This document shows positions 56,547 through 64,000 of a DNA stretch of 64,000 nt, one piece after another; position 1 is the stretch's first letter, and each line of letters opens with the position of its first letter. The translations under genes were made by a program, and so were the position numbers. Below the pieces are notes generated by a model. That model made no database searches, had not been told where the DNA came from, and worked only from the letters and a program-made list of their open reading frames with translations. This DNA is from Brevundimonas vesicularis (lineage in GTDB: Bacteria; Pseudomonadota; Alphaproteobacteria; Caulobacterales; Caulobacteraceae): NCBI RefSeq assembly GCF_014204545.1, contig NZ_JACHLJ010000001.1, positions 620,001 through 684,000 on the forward strand, in the 5' to 3' direction.

Positions 56547-57848
56547 ATGACTGAACAAGCCAAACCCGCCGGCTCGGCGACCCTGTCCTTCGAGGACAAG
56601 ACGATCGAGTTGCCGGTCCTTTCGGGCTCCACCGGCCCGGACGTCATCGACATCCGCAAGCTCTATGCGGGAACCGGCGCCTTCACTTTCGATCCCGGCT
56701 TCACCTCGACGGCGGCCTGTGAATCGGCTCTGACCTATATCGACGGCGACGCCGGCATTCTGCTTCATCGCGGCTATCCGATCGACCAGCTGGCGTCGAA
56801 GTCGAACTTCGTGGAGGTCTGCCATCTGCTGCTGCACGGCGAACTGCCGACCGCCGCTCAGTACGAAAAGTTCGAAAACAGCATCACCACCCACACGATG
56901 CTGCACAGCCAGTTCGATCGCTTCTTCGAAGGCTTCCGCCGCGACGCCCACCCCATGGCCATCATGGTCGGCACCGTCGGCGCCCTGTCGGCCTTCTATC
57001 ACGACAGCCTTGACATCCACGATCCGATCCAGCGTGACATCTCGGCCATTCGCCTGATCGCCAAGATGCCCACGATCGCGGCCCGCGCCTATAAGTACCA
57101 CGTCGGCCAGCCGTTCGTGTCGCCGCGCAACGACCTGTCCTACGCTGAAAACTTCCTGCGCATGTGCTTTGCCGTGCCGGCCGAGGACTATCACGTCGAT
57201 CCGGCCCTGGTTCGCGCCATGGACCGCATCTTCACCCTGCACGCCGACCACGAACAGAACGCCTCGACCTCGACCGTGCGTCTGGCCGGTTCGTCGGGCG
57301 CCAATCCGTTCGCCTGTATCGCCGCCGGCATCGCCTGCCTGTGGGGCCCGTCGCACGGCGGCGCCAACGAAGAGGCGCTGACGATGCTCAAGGAAATCGG
57401 CACCCCGGACAAGATCCCGGAGTTCATCCAGGGCGTGAAGGACCGCAAGTACAAGCTGATGGGCTTCGGCCACCGCGTGTACAAGAACTACGACCCGCGC
57501 GCGAAGGTCATGCAGCAGTCGGCCTATGAAGTGCTGGCCGCCACGGGCCGCGAAAACGACCCGCTGTTTCTGGTCGCCAAGGAACTGGAGAAGGTCGCCC
57601 TGTCGGACGAATACTTCACCTCGCGCAAGCTGTTCCCGAACGTCGACTTCTATTCGGGCATCACCCTGTCGGCGATGGGCTTCCCGACCACCATGTTCAC
57701 TGTCCTGTTCGCCTTGGCCCGCACCGTGGGCTGGATCTCGCAGTGGCAGGAAATGATGGCCGATCCGTCGCAGAAGATCGGTCGCCCGCGTCAGCTCTAC
57801 ACGGGCCCGACCCAGCGCGATTACGTGCCGATCGAACAGCGCGGCTGA
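56547..57848 (+). CDS. gltA: Citrate synthase (type II)
   Basis: GltA condenses acetyl-CoA with oxaloacetate to start the TCA cycle. The 433-residue length and N-terminal beta domain match the hexameric NADH-sensitive type. Catalytic regions: [19 protein letters not shown] (His), [17 protein letters not shown] (His) and [16 protein letters not shown] (Asp). A GGGGCATTC leader precedes the ATG. A strong terminator follows. Confidence 0.97.
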   Translation: MTEQAKPAGSATLSFEDKTIELPVLSGSTGPDVIDIRKLYAGTGAFTFDPGFTSTAACESALTYIDGDAGILLHRGYPIDQLASKSNFVEVCHLLLHGELPTAAQYEKFENSITTHTMLHSQFDRFFEGFRRDAHPMAIMVGTVGALSAFYHDSLDIHDPIQRDISAIRLIAKMPTIAARAYKYHVGQPFVSPRNDLSYAENFLRMCFAVPAEDYHVDPALVRAMDRIFTLHADHEQNASTSTVRLAGSSGANPFACIAAGIACLWGPSHGGANEEALTMLKEIGTPDKIPEFIQGVKDRKYKLMGFGHRVYKNYDPRAKVMQQSAYEVLAATGRENDPLFLVAKELEKVALSDEYFTSRKLFPNVDFYSGITLSAMGFPTTMFTVLFALARTVGWISQWQEMMADPSQKIGRPRQLYTGPTQRDYVPIEQRG

Positions 57849-57867
57849 TACGAAAGCTGAAATGCAA

Positions 57868-57897
57868 AACGCCGGGGAGACATCCCCGGCGTTTTTC
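57868..57897 (+). terminator. Terminator after gltA, likely bidirectional
   Basis: Stem AACGCCGGGGA/TCCCCGGCGTT (57868-57878 with 57883-57893), loop GACA, followed by TTTCTTT. On the minus strand a TTTTGCATTT tail follows, so it can also end the convergent FUSC gene transcript. Confidence 0.88.
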
Positions 57898-57904
57898 TTT
57901 GTCG

Positions 57905-58897
57905 TCAGACCAGCTTCAGATCCGCGAACCGTGCAGCCAGGTCGTCCAGATCGCGGTGCATATGGGCCACGCCGATCGCAGCAGCGCCCAGAGCCACATC
58001 GTCGCCCTCGACGGCCATGGACAGGGCCAGGCTTTGGTCGATTGCGCCCATGGGCTGGGCGGCCCTGCCATCAGACAGAGACTTGAGTTGTTCCACCGCA
58101 CTCTCCGCGTCCTGCGACCAGGGATCCAGCCGGGCGCCAGCGCCCTCGGCCTGGAAACCACGCCCCAAGATGACGATGTCGCTGCGCACGCGCCAGAAGG
58201 CGCGCACGAGCGCAGCCCGATCCGCCGTCTCGCGTTGCGGACCGGGCAGATCGATGACGTTCTTGGCCGCCTGACCCAGCGCATCCAGTCGTCGCTTCAG
58301 ATCGGCATGACGGCGCGAAATCTCGGAGGCATCCGCCGGGGCGGCCTTTGAGACCAAAGCCAGCAGCCCCGCCGCTTCGCCCGCCGCCTCGCGCGCCTGA
58401 AGCTTGAAGGATTGCCTGGCATGGCGCGGAAACAGAGCCAGAATCGCCAGAACCCCCACGCCGCTGCCGACCAGAATTTCCATGACCCGATCGAGCGCGA
58501 GGGACGCCGGCCCTTCCGCGCCCGTCCCGCCGGCGATGACGATAGTCGCCGTCACGGGCGCGACCTTCAGCCATGGCCGCCCGGTTGCAAAGAAGGCCAG
58601 CAGGCCCGCCGAGACGGCGATGCTGAGGGCCATGCTTTCCAGGCCCGGCGGACGAAGGAAGGCGAACACCGCCCCCGCCAGCGCTCCGGTCGCCGTGCCG
58701 ATGGCCCGGTCGCGCGCAACGGTCAAAACGCCGCCGCCGACGCTCGCCTGGATGACGACGATGGCGGAAATCACGCTCCAGTAGGGGTGCGGCAGGTTCA
58801 GCCAAGTCGCGAGATAGAGCGCGGCCATCGCACCTACCGCCATCTGAAGCGCGGCGCGGACCTCGGCCGCACGTCGCGGACTGCGCGCCCGCGCCAT
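57905..58897 (-). CDS. FUSC-family membrane protein
   Basis: A 330-residue protein with six membrane segments in the first 165 residues (LNLPHPYWSVISAIVVIQAS and GVLTVARDRAIGTATGALAG are typical FUSC/AaeB sequence) and a helical cytoplasmic half. FUSC proteins include aromatic-acid efflux components and transporters of unknown substrate. It follows lpxB by two bases and ends the lipid A transcription unit, but any link to lipid A is unproven. Confidence 0.82.
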   Translation of the reverse strand: MARARSPRRAAEVRAALQMAVGAMAALYLATWLNLPHPYWSVISAIVVIQASVGGGVLTVARDRAIGTATGALAGAVFAFLRPPGLESMALSIAVSAGLLAFFATGRPWLKVAPVTATIVIAGGTGAEGPASLALDRVMEILVGSGVGVLAILALFPRHARQSFKLQAREAAGEAAGLLALVSKAAPADASEISRRHADLKRRLDALGQAAKNVIDLPGPQRETADRAALVRAFWRVRSDIVILGRGFQAEGAGARLDPWSQDAESAVEQLKSLSDGRAAQPMGAIDQSLALSMAVEGDDVALGAAAIGVAHMHRDLDDLAARFADLKLV

Positions 58898-58899
58898 CG

Positions 58900-60069
58900 T
58901 CAGCTCGCCGACTTGTCGGCGATGACCTTCAGCACCGCGTCGGCAGCCAGTTCGGACGGGTCCGGTCCTCCGCGTCCCATCAGGTCCAATGCCGCCGTCT
59001 GGCGACGTGCCTGCTCGGCCGCCAAGGCCGGGTCGGCCAGCAGCCGCCCGACCGCCGCCGTCAGAATGGCCGGGGTCGCCTCGTGCTGGATAAACTCGGG
59101 TGCGATCCGGTCGTCAGCCGCGACGTTGAACAGGGTGATGTGTTTGGCCGTCACGAACCGCTTCATCAGCTGATAGCTGAGCCCGTCGATCTTGTAGGCG
59201 ATGACCATCGGCGCGCCCGCCAGCGCCAGTTCGGTCGACACGGTGCCGCTGGTGGCCAGGGCGACGGTCGCGGCGCGCATGGCGTCATACTTTTCGGCTT
59301 CGTCGACCAGGTGAACGCGGAAAGGCCAGGCGGCGACGCGGCCAGCAACGTCGTGAGCCACCGTCCCCGCGGCGACCACGGCGACTTCCAGACCGGAGTT
59401 GGTGGTCTTCAGTTTTCTGACCGTCGCCTCATAGACGGGGGCCATTCGGGTGATCTCACTGGGCCGGCTGCCGGGCAGCACCAAGAGAAGCTGCACATCG
59501 GCCGAGATCCCACGACGCGCGCGGAACGCTGCGCCGTCCGCACCATCCACGTTCACATGAAGCGCAGACGAACCGACCACGGTCGTCGGCAGGCCCTCGC
59601 GCTCGAACCAGGGCGCATCAAAGCCATAGAGGGCCAGCAAATGATCGACGGCGCCCGCCAAGGTCTTGGCCCGGCCCGGCCGTGAGGCCCAGACCTGAGG
59701 CCCGACATATTTGATCAGCGGCAGGTCCGGCCGCGCGGCCCGGATCGCCTTGGCCACACGGATGGTGAAGCCCCAACTGTCGATCAGCACAACGGCGTCG
59801 GGCTTTTCCCGCTCGGCCAGCGCCGCCGTCTGCTCGACGCGCCGCTTGACCTTGCCATAGGCGCGCAAACCCTCGATCCAGCCCAGGATCGACAGTTCGA
59901 CGATGTCGAACGGGCTGACCACGCCTTCGGCCGCCATCTTGGGCCCGCCGACGCCGACAAAAGCCACGTCGTCCCTCAACCGCACCTTCAACGCCTTGGC
60001 CAGACCGGCGCCCAGCGCATCGCCCGAAGCCTCGGCCGCCACCAGCATGATCTTCAGCGGACGGCTCAC
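58900..60069 (-). CDS. lpxB: Lipid-A-disaccharide synthase
   Basis: LpxB joins UDP-2,3-diacylglucosamine and lipid X into the lipid A disaccharide. The 389-residue GT19 protein has LVAAEASGDALGAGLAKAL, VGVGGPKMAAEG, VLIDSWGFTIRVAK, YVGPQVWASRPGR and LVLPGSRPSEI. It starts with GTG 60069, overlapping the lpxI stop by four bases. Confidence 0.97.
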   Translation of the reverse strand: MSRPLKIMLVAAEASGDALGAGLAKALKVRLRDDVAFVGVGGPKMAAEGVVSPFDIVELSILGWIEGLRAYGKVKRRVEQTAALAEREKPDAVVLIDSWGFTIRVAKAIRAARPDLPLIKYVGPQVWASRPGRAKTLAGAVDHLLALYGFDAPWFEREGLPTTVVGSSALHVNVDGADGAAFRARRGISADVQLLLVLPGSRPSEITRMAPVYEATVRKLKTTNSGLEVAVVAAGTVAHDVAGRVAAWPFRVHLVDEAEKYDAMRAATVALATSGTVSTELALAGAPMVIAYKIDGLSYQLMKRFVTAKHITLFNVAADDRIAPEFIQHEATPAILTAAVGRLLADPALAAEQARRQTAALDLMGRGGPDPSELAADAVLKVIADKSAS

Positions 60070-60905
60070 CGAGCCTCGCCCCAGACGAACAGGCCCAGAC
60101 GGTTCGCCGTCTCGACGATGGCCGCGCGATCGATCAGGATCAAACGTCCGGCCACGCCGCCGATACCCGCCAGACCCGCCGCCGCCGCCATTTCGACCGT
60201 GCGCGGTCCGATCACGGGCATATCGACGCGCAGATCCTGGATCGGCTTGGGCGCCTTGCCGAGCGCGCCCTTGGGACTATCGACCGCTCCACGCAAGTCG
60301 GCGGACAGATTGGCGACGCGGGTCAGCATCGCGTCCGTGCCTTCCTGCGCCTCAACCGCAAGGACCAGGCCGTCACAGACCACAGCGCCCTGACCGATAT
60401 CCAGTTCACCTGATTTTTCGGCGACATGCAGCGCCTTTTTCAGATCGTCTAGCTGCTCCTTGGTCGGCGAGACGTCGCCCAGCGCGCCTGCGCCAAGCGT
60501 GTCGCCGCCGAGAATGTCGTCGGCGCCCTCGACGGCGAATCCTTCGGCCTCGAACACTGACAGGATCTTTCGCAGCAGGGCGTCGTCGCCCTTGGAGGCG
60601 GCGGCGACGATGCCCGGCAACAGGGTCGCCCCTTTGAAGTCGGGTCTCAACGTCTTGAAATCCGGCCGATTGACGATGCCGGCCAGACACACGGTCGTGC
60701 AGCGCTCTAACTTCAACGCCTTCAGGATCGCGCCGATCTGCGCCATGCCGAACTCGGCGCCGGGCCAGCGCGCCAGATGCTCGTCCGCGAACCCCGCCAG
60801 CCGGATCACGAAAACCGGCCGCCCGAGCGCATCGCAACGCGCCGCGACGGCCGCCGGAAGATCGCCGCCGCCTGCGATCAGACCCAGCTTTCCAGCCGCG
60901 CTCAT
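60066..60905 (-). CDS. lpxI: UDP-2,3-diacylglucosamine diphosphatase LpxI
   Basis: LpxI cleaves UDP-2,3-diacylglucosamine to lipid X, replacing LpxH in alphaproteobacteria. The 279-residue protein starts with LGLIAGGGDLPAAVA, has DDALLRKILSVFEAEGFAVEGADDIL and near the end DMPVIGPRTVEMAAAAGLAGIGG, matching the LpxI (DUF1009) family. ATG 60905 overlaps the lpxA stop by four bases. Confidence 0.95.
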   Translation of the reverse strand: MSAAGKLGLIAGGGDLPAAVAARCDALGRPVFVIRLAGFADEHLARWPGAEFGMAQIGAILKALKLERCTTVCLAGIVNRPDFKTLRPDFKGATLLPGIVAAASKGDDALLRKILSVFEAEGFAVEGADDILGGDTLGAGALGDVSPTKEQLDDLKKALHVAEKSGELDIGQGAVVCDGLVLAVEAQEGTDAMLTRVANLSADLRGAVDSPKGALGKAPKPIQDLRVDMPVIGPRTVEMAAAAGLAGIGGVAGRLILIDRAAIVETANRLGLFVWGEAR

Positions 60906-61690
60906 TCCGCGTTGGGCAGGCACAGCGGACGCCGCCCGCCGTCGCGGATGAAGGCGATGATCTCCATGATCTCCGGCAGGTCGGCATAGCGTTCCGCCAC
61001 GCCATCGATCCGACCGGCGAACTCGCCGTCGCCCTCGAACAGATCGCGATAGGCCGCGAGCAGGCGCCGCACCTGATCCTTGCCGTAGCCCTTGCGCTTC
61101 AACCCGATCAGATTCAGCCCACGCAGCCGCGCATGATTGCCCCAGGCCGAGCCATAGGGGATGACGTCACGCGTCACCGCCGCCAGACCGCCGATGATCG
61201 CGCCCTGCCCGACGCGGCCGTTCTGGTGCACAGCGCACAGTCCGCCCAGAAACACCTTGTCCCCGACCTGAGCATGACCGCCCAAAGTCGCGTTGTTGGC
61301 CATGACCACATTGTCGCCGACGACGCAGTCGTGACCGACATGGGCACCGGTCATGAACAGGTTGTTCGAACCCACGACCGTGACGCCCGTCCCCTGCGGC
61401 GTGCCTCGATTGAAGGTGCAGTGCTCGCGGATCAGGTTGTTCTCGCCGATCTCCAGCCGAACCGTCTCACCCTTGTAACCATTGTGCTGCGGGTCGCCGC
61501 CGATGACGGCGAACGGATGGATGACCGTCCCGCCCCCCACGGTCGTGTCCTGCTGGACCACGACATGGCTGACCAGGCGCACACGGTCGCCCAGCACCAC
61601 ATTCGGTCCTACCGTGCACCAGGGGCCGACCTCCACACCCTCGCCCAATGTCGCCGTCGCGTCGATCACAGCGGTAGGATGAACGGTCAT
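60902..61690 (-). CDS. lpxA: UDP-N-acetylglucosamine O-acyltransferase
   Basis: LpxA performs the first lipid A step. The 262-residue left-handed beta-helix protein shows hexapeptide repeats (GEGVEVGPWCTVGPN, VGDNVVMANNATLGGHAQVGD), the catalytic His in MTGAHVGHDCVVG and the C-terminal GLKRKGYGKDQVR region. ATG 61690 shares a base with the fabZ stop; a GTG one codon before is possible. Confidence 0.97.
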   Translation of the reverse strand: MTVHPTAVIDATATLGEGVEVGPWCTVGPNVVLGDRVRLVSHVVVQQDTTVGGGTVIHPFAVIGGDPQHNGYKGETVRLEIGENNLIREHCTFNRGTPQGTGVTVVGSNNLFMTGAHVGHDCVVGDNVVMANNATLGGHAQVGDKVFLGGLCAVHQNGRVGQGAIIGGLAAVTRDVIPYGSAWGNHARLRGLNLIGLKRKGYGKDQVRRLLAAYRDLFEGDGEFAGRIDGVAERYADLPEIMEIIAFIRDGGRRPLCLPNAE

Positions 61691-62178
61691 CACGCCTCCG
61701 GCCTAGGCGAGGGCGTGGGCACAGTCACGACCATGGCCATGAACTCGGCTTCGGCCGCCAGCTTGCCGTCGATGAAGGTCTCGCCCCGGAACTTGTAGGC
61801 GTCGCCCCGCGCGCGGATCACCTTAACCTCCATGCGCAGTTGGTCGCCGGGCCGCGCGGGCTTTCTGAAGCGAACTCCGTCGATCGACATGAACATGATG
61901 ACCTTGTCGGCCACGGCGACATCCAGCGTCTTGGACATCAGCAGGGCGCCGGTCTGGGCCATGGCCTCGACAATCAGCACGCCGGGCATGACGGGATCGA
62001 TCGGGAAGTGACCGGGGAAGAAGGGCTCGTTGTGGGTGACGTTTTTGATGCCGACGATCGATGTCGCGGGCACGAAGTCTTCGGCCTTGTCCACCAGCAG
62101 GAAGGGATAACGGTGCGGCAGCCGCCGCATCACCTCGGCGTAATCGATCTTGCCTTCGACGGCAGTCGTGTCGCTCAT
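61690..62178 (-). CDS. fabZ: 3-Hydroxyacyl-ACP dehydratase FabZ
   Basis: FabZ dehydrates 3-hydroxyacyl-ACP in fatty-acid elongation and competes with LpxA/LpxD for hydroxyacyl-ACP. The 162-residue hot-dog protein has LPHRYPFLLVDK and the catalytic HFPIDPVMPGVLIVEAMAQTG motif. It sits between lpxD and lpxA as in most Gram-negative bacteria. Confidence 0.97.
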   Translation of the reverse strand: MSDTTAVEGKIDYAEVMRRLPHRYPFLLVDKAEDFVPATSIVGIKNVTHNEPFFPGHFPIDPVMPGVLIVEAMAQTGALLMSKTLDVAVADKVIMFMSIDGVRFRKPARPGDQLRMEVKVIRARGDAYKFRGETFIDGKLAAEAEFMAMVVTVPTPSPRPEA

Positions 62179-62180
62179 CC

Positions 62181-63194
62181 CTATGATTCCTTCGGAGCCT
62201 TCTTCGATGAGGCCTGTTTGGCGAGCCAGACCGTCTCGCGCAAGAACTGTCGGATCGGGCGCGCCGGATAACCCGACCAGGTCTCACCGGCGGGAACATC
62301 GGACAGCACACCGGCTCCGGCCGCGACGCGCGCGCCCTCGCCGATCGTGATGTGGTCGCCAATTCCCGCCTTGCCGCCGAAGATGACATTGTCGCCCACG
62401 GTCACCGAGCCCGAGATGCCGGTATTGGCGACCAGCAGGCAGTTACGGCCGATGACGCAGTTGTGGCCGACCATGACCAGATTATCGATCTTGGTGTTTT
62501 CGCCGATGACCGTGTCGTCATAGGCGCCGCGGTCGATGCAGGAGTTGGCGCCCACCGTCACGCCGTCCTGAAGGATGACGCGGCCCAGTTGGGGAATATC
62601 CATGACCCCCGTCGCTGTCCCCGTGGCGCCAAAGCCCGCTTCGCCGATCCGGGCGCCGGCATACAGCTTCACCCGGTCGCCAATCAGGGCGAAGGCCACG
62701 CTGACGTTGGCGCCGATCACGCAATCACGGCCGATCTGCACGCCGGGCGCGATGACGCTGTTGGCGCCGATGCGGGACCCGCGACCGATGCGAACGCCTT
62801 GCCCCAGGATCGCGCCGGGTTCGACCACGACGCTGTCGTCCTCGCCCGCCTCGTCGCGGGTGATCGCCTTATCCAGAAGTATGGGCCGATGCAGCGCCAG
62901 CGACGCCTTGGCCCAGGCGGCTTGAGGCGTGCGCGAGACGATGACCGCGGCGGCCGACGGCGCGGCGTCCTTGGCTTCAGCCGGCACGACAACACAGCCG
63001 GCCTGCGTTGTCGCCAGCGCGGCCGCGAACTTGCGGTCGCCCAAGAACGCGATCGCGCCCTCGTCCGCAGAGGACAAGGGCGCGACGGAGGCGATCATGC
63101 GATCCCCTCCCCGCTCGACCTCGCCACCGATCTGGGCCGCCAGATCGGCGACGCTGAGGGGCGACAGGGTTTCGAAAAAGCGGGGATCGGGCAT
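62181..63194 (-). CDS. lpxD: UDP-3-O-acylglucosamine N-acyltransferase
   Basis: LpxD adds the second hydroxyacyl chain. The 337-residue protein has an N-terminal uridine-binding domain (LADLAAQIGG) and hexapeptide repeats, with DRGAYDDTVIGENTKIDNLV and the catalytic His in LVMVGHNCVIGRN. It is two bases upstream of fabZ. Confidence 0.97.
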   Translation of the reverse strand: MPDPRFFETLSPLSVADLAAQIGGEVERGGDRMIASVAPLSSADEGAIAFLGDRKFAAALATTQAGCVVVPAEAKDAAPSAAAVIVSRTPQAAWAKASLALHRPILLDKAITRDEAGEDDSVVVEPGAILGQGVRIGRGSRIGANSVIAPGVQIGRDCVIGANVSVAFALIGDRVKLYAGARIGEAGFGATGTATGVMDIPQLGRVILQDGVTVGANSCIDRGAYDDTVIGENTKIDNLVMVGHNCVIGRNCLLVANTGISGSVTVGDNVIFGGKAGIGDHITIGEGARVAAGAGVLSDVPAGETWSGYPARPIRQFLRETVWLAKQASSKKAPKES

Positions 63195-63201
63195 CGACGA
63201 C

Positions 63202-63807
63202 TTAGTTGGCGGCGGCCGGTTGAGCCTGCGTCTGAGCCGGCACGGCCATACGGTTGAAGCTCAGCGTCGGCAGGGCCGTGTTCAGGCGCTGGATCGCCAG
63301 GTCGGTGACGTCCATTGCCGGGTTCATCATGAAGACGCTCTCCCGGTCCAACAGCAGGCCGCAGCCCTTTTCCTGATACAAAGCGGTCAGGATCGGCGAG
63401 ACAGCCTCAGTGATGGCTTGGCGTTGCATGCCCAGGGTGTAGCGCAGTTCGTTTTCACGCGTGGCTTCCAGCTGTTGCGCCTCTTGCGCGCGCTGCTGCA
63501 GAGCCTGACGACGCTGTTGCAGTTGGTCGGCTGGCAGGCTCGAACCCGAGGCTTGCAGCTGTTGGGCGTCCGACTGGATGGACGTGGCGTAAGGTTGCAG
63601 TTCACCCTGAACTTCCTGGGCCAGCTGTTGCATGCGGGCTTCGACGGCTTGGCCGGCCGACGACTGGGCCAGCAGACGCGCGTTGTAGTAAACGCAGACG
63701 CCGGGGATGACCGGGCCGGGATTGGCGGGCGCGCCGGCCTGTTGCGCCGAGGCGGCGGTGGCGATGAGCGAAGCAGCGGCGGTCGCCGCGATGATCAGAG
63801 CTTTCAT
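63202..63807 (-). CDS. skp: OmpH/Skp-family periplasmic chaperone
   Basis: Skp holds unfolded outer-membrane proteins for BamA. The 201-residue protein has a signal peptide (about 21 residues, ending SAQQ) and a long Gln-rich coiled-coil (about 60-130, with LQQRRQALQQRAQEAQQLEA), then the short C-terminal core VFMMNPAMDVTDLAIQRLN common to the family, plus an Ala/Gln tail. It sits between bamA and lpxD as expected. Confidence 0.93.
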   Translation of the reverse strand: MKALIIAATAAASLIATAASAQQAGAPANPGPVIPGVCVYYNARLLAQSSAGQAVEARMQQLAQEVQGELQPYATSIQSDAQQLQASGSSLPADQLQQRRQALQQRAQEAQQLEATRENELRYTLGMQRQAITEAVSPILTALYQEKGCGLLLDRESVFMMNPAMDVTDLAIQRLNTALPTLSFNRMAVPAQTQAQPAAAN

Positions 63808-63839
63808 GGTGTTTCCTCGTGCGGTCGAAAAAGCCGCGA

Positions 63840-64000
63840 TTAGAACTGAGTGGAGGTCGAGAAGCGGAAGGATTCCGTCTTGTCGTATTCTTCCTTGGAC
63901 AGAACCTTGGAGATGTCGAAGCGGATCGGACCCATCGGCGACTTCCAGTGGATGCTGATGCCGGCCGATGCACGCAGCGACAGCTCGTCGGCGATATTGG
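63840..64000 (-). CDS. bamA: Outer-membrane assembly factor BamA, C-terminal fragment
   Basis: The last 52 residues of BamA, running from the window edge to TAA at 63842-63840: SAGISIHWKSPMGPIRFDIS and a final aromatic (STSTQF), the C-terminal beta-signal of the barrel. It precedes skp by 32 bases and heads the BAM/lipid A block read to the left. The rest lies beyond the window. Confidence 0.95.
   Translation of the reverse strand, partial: NIADELSLRASAGISIHWKSPMGPIRFDISKVLSKEEYDKTESFRFSTSTQF

Overview
The window is a 64 kb stretch of a GC-rich chromosome from an alphaproteobacterium, most likely family Caulobacteraceae and probably Brevundimonas-like. This rests on gene content and order (rpsI-rplM next to argC, plsX-fabH-ihfA-merR, the bamA-skp-lpxD-fabZ-lpxA-lpxI-lpxB block), on alphaproteobacterial-type LexA operators (GTTC-N7-GTTC), on 5-aminolevulinate synthase as the haem entry enzyme, on a ubiquinol-cytochrome c chaperone and on PHB metabolism. 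The genus is inferred from recognition, not from a search. Genes are tightly packed with many 1-4 base overlaps. I see no rRNA, phage, insertion sequence, integron or CRISPR array. No gene-free stretch exceeds 300 bases; the longest is about 260 bases, at 7755-8015.

Layout. 1-7.8 kb: end of a cold-shock gene, tRNA-Glu, recJ, a small lipoprotein, phaC with a small membrane protein, msrB, argC, rpsI-rplM. 8-15.3 kb: a Tat-type PhoX-family protein, ctaA, two small membrane proteins, tRNA-Pro, then the lipid/nucleoid block merR-ihfA-fabH-plsX-yceD and a cytochrome bc1 chaperone. 15.3-26.4 kb: bamE, then a long co-directional minus-strand run: hemA, a 61-residue protein, glyA, nrdR, ribD (reductase half only), ribE, ribBA, ribH, nusB, thiL, a Tat-type hypothetical protein and the proton-pumping pyrophosphatase hppA. 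26.4-42.7 kb: mixed accessory and housekeeping genes: a lipoprotein with a methyltransferase fold, hemB, acetyltransferases, motB, bpt, yaaA, bdhA with a patatin-like lipase, a Sua5-type tsaC, cytochrome b561, an acyl-CoA dehydrogenase, an S9 peptidase, and a small probable metal-related envelope locus (40774-42688). 42.8-57.9 kb: pyrG, secG, tpiA, ppiD-trpE, trpGDC, lexA, comEC, gltX, gltA. 57.9-64 kb: a FUSC-family membrane protein and the lipid A / outer-membrane assembly block.

How genes work together. Envelope biogenesis dominates the right end (BamA, Skp, LpxD/A/I/B, FabZ), with BamE, PpiD, SecG, PlsX and FabH elsewhere. The hem/rib/thi run makes cofactors. phaC, bdhA and possibly the patatin protein and acyl-CoA dehydrogenase link to storage polyester and acyl-CoA turnover. 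The trp genes are split, with trpE behind ppiD and trpGDC 288 bases downstream leading into lexA.

I did not find a convincing wholly new system: most of this is conserved core genome. The most noteworthy points are a riboflavin locus with a deaminase-less RibD and a degenerate GTP cyclohydrolase II domain, a repeat/terminator-like element in that same operon, two oppositely oriented SOS boxes before lexA, a lipoprotein with a SAM-methyltransferase-like fold, and an uncharacterised His/Met-rich outer-membrane protein beside a small CC-x2-C protein and a 54-residue membrane protein.
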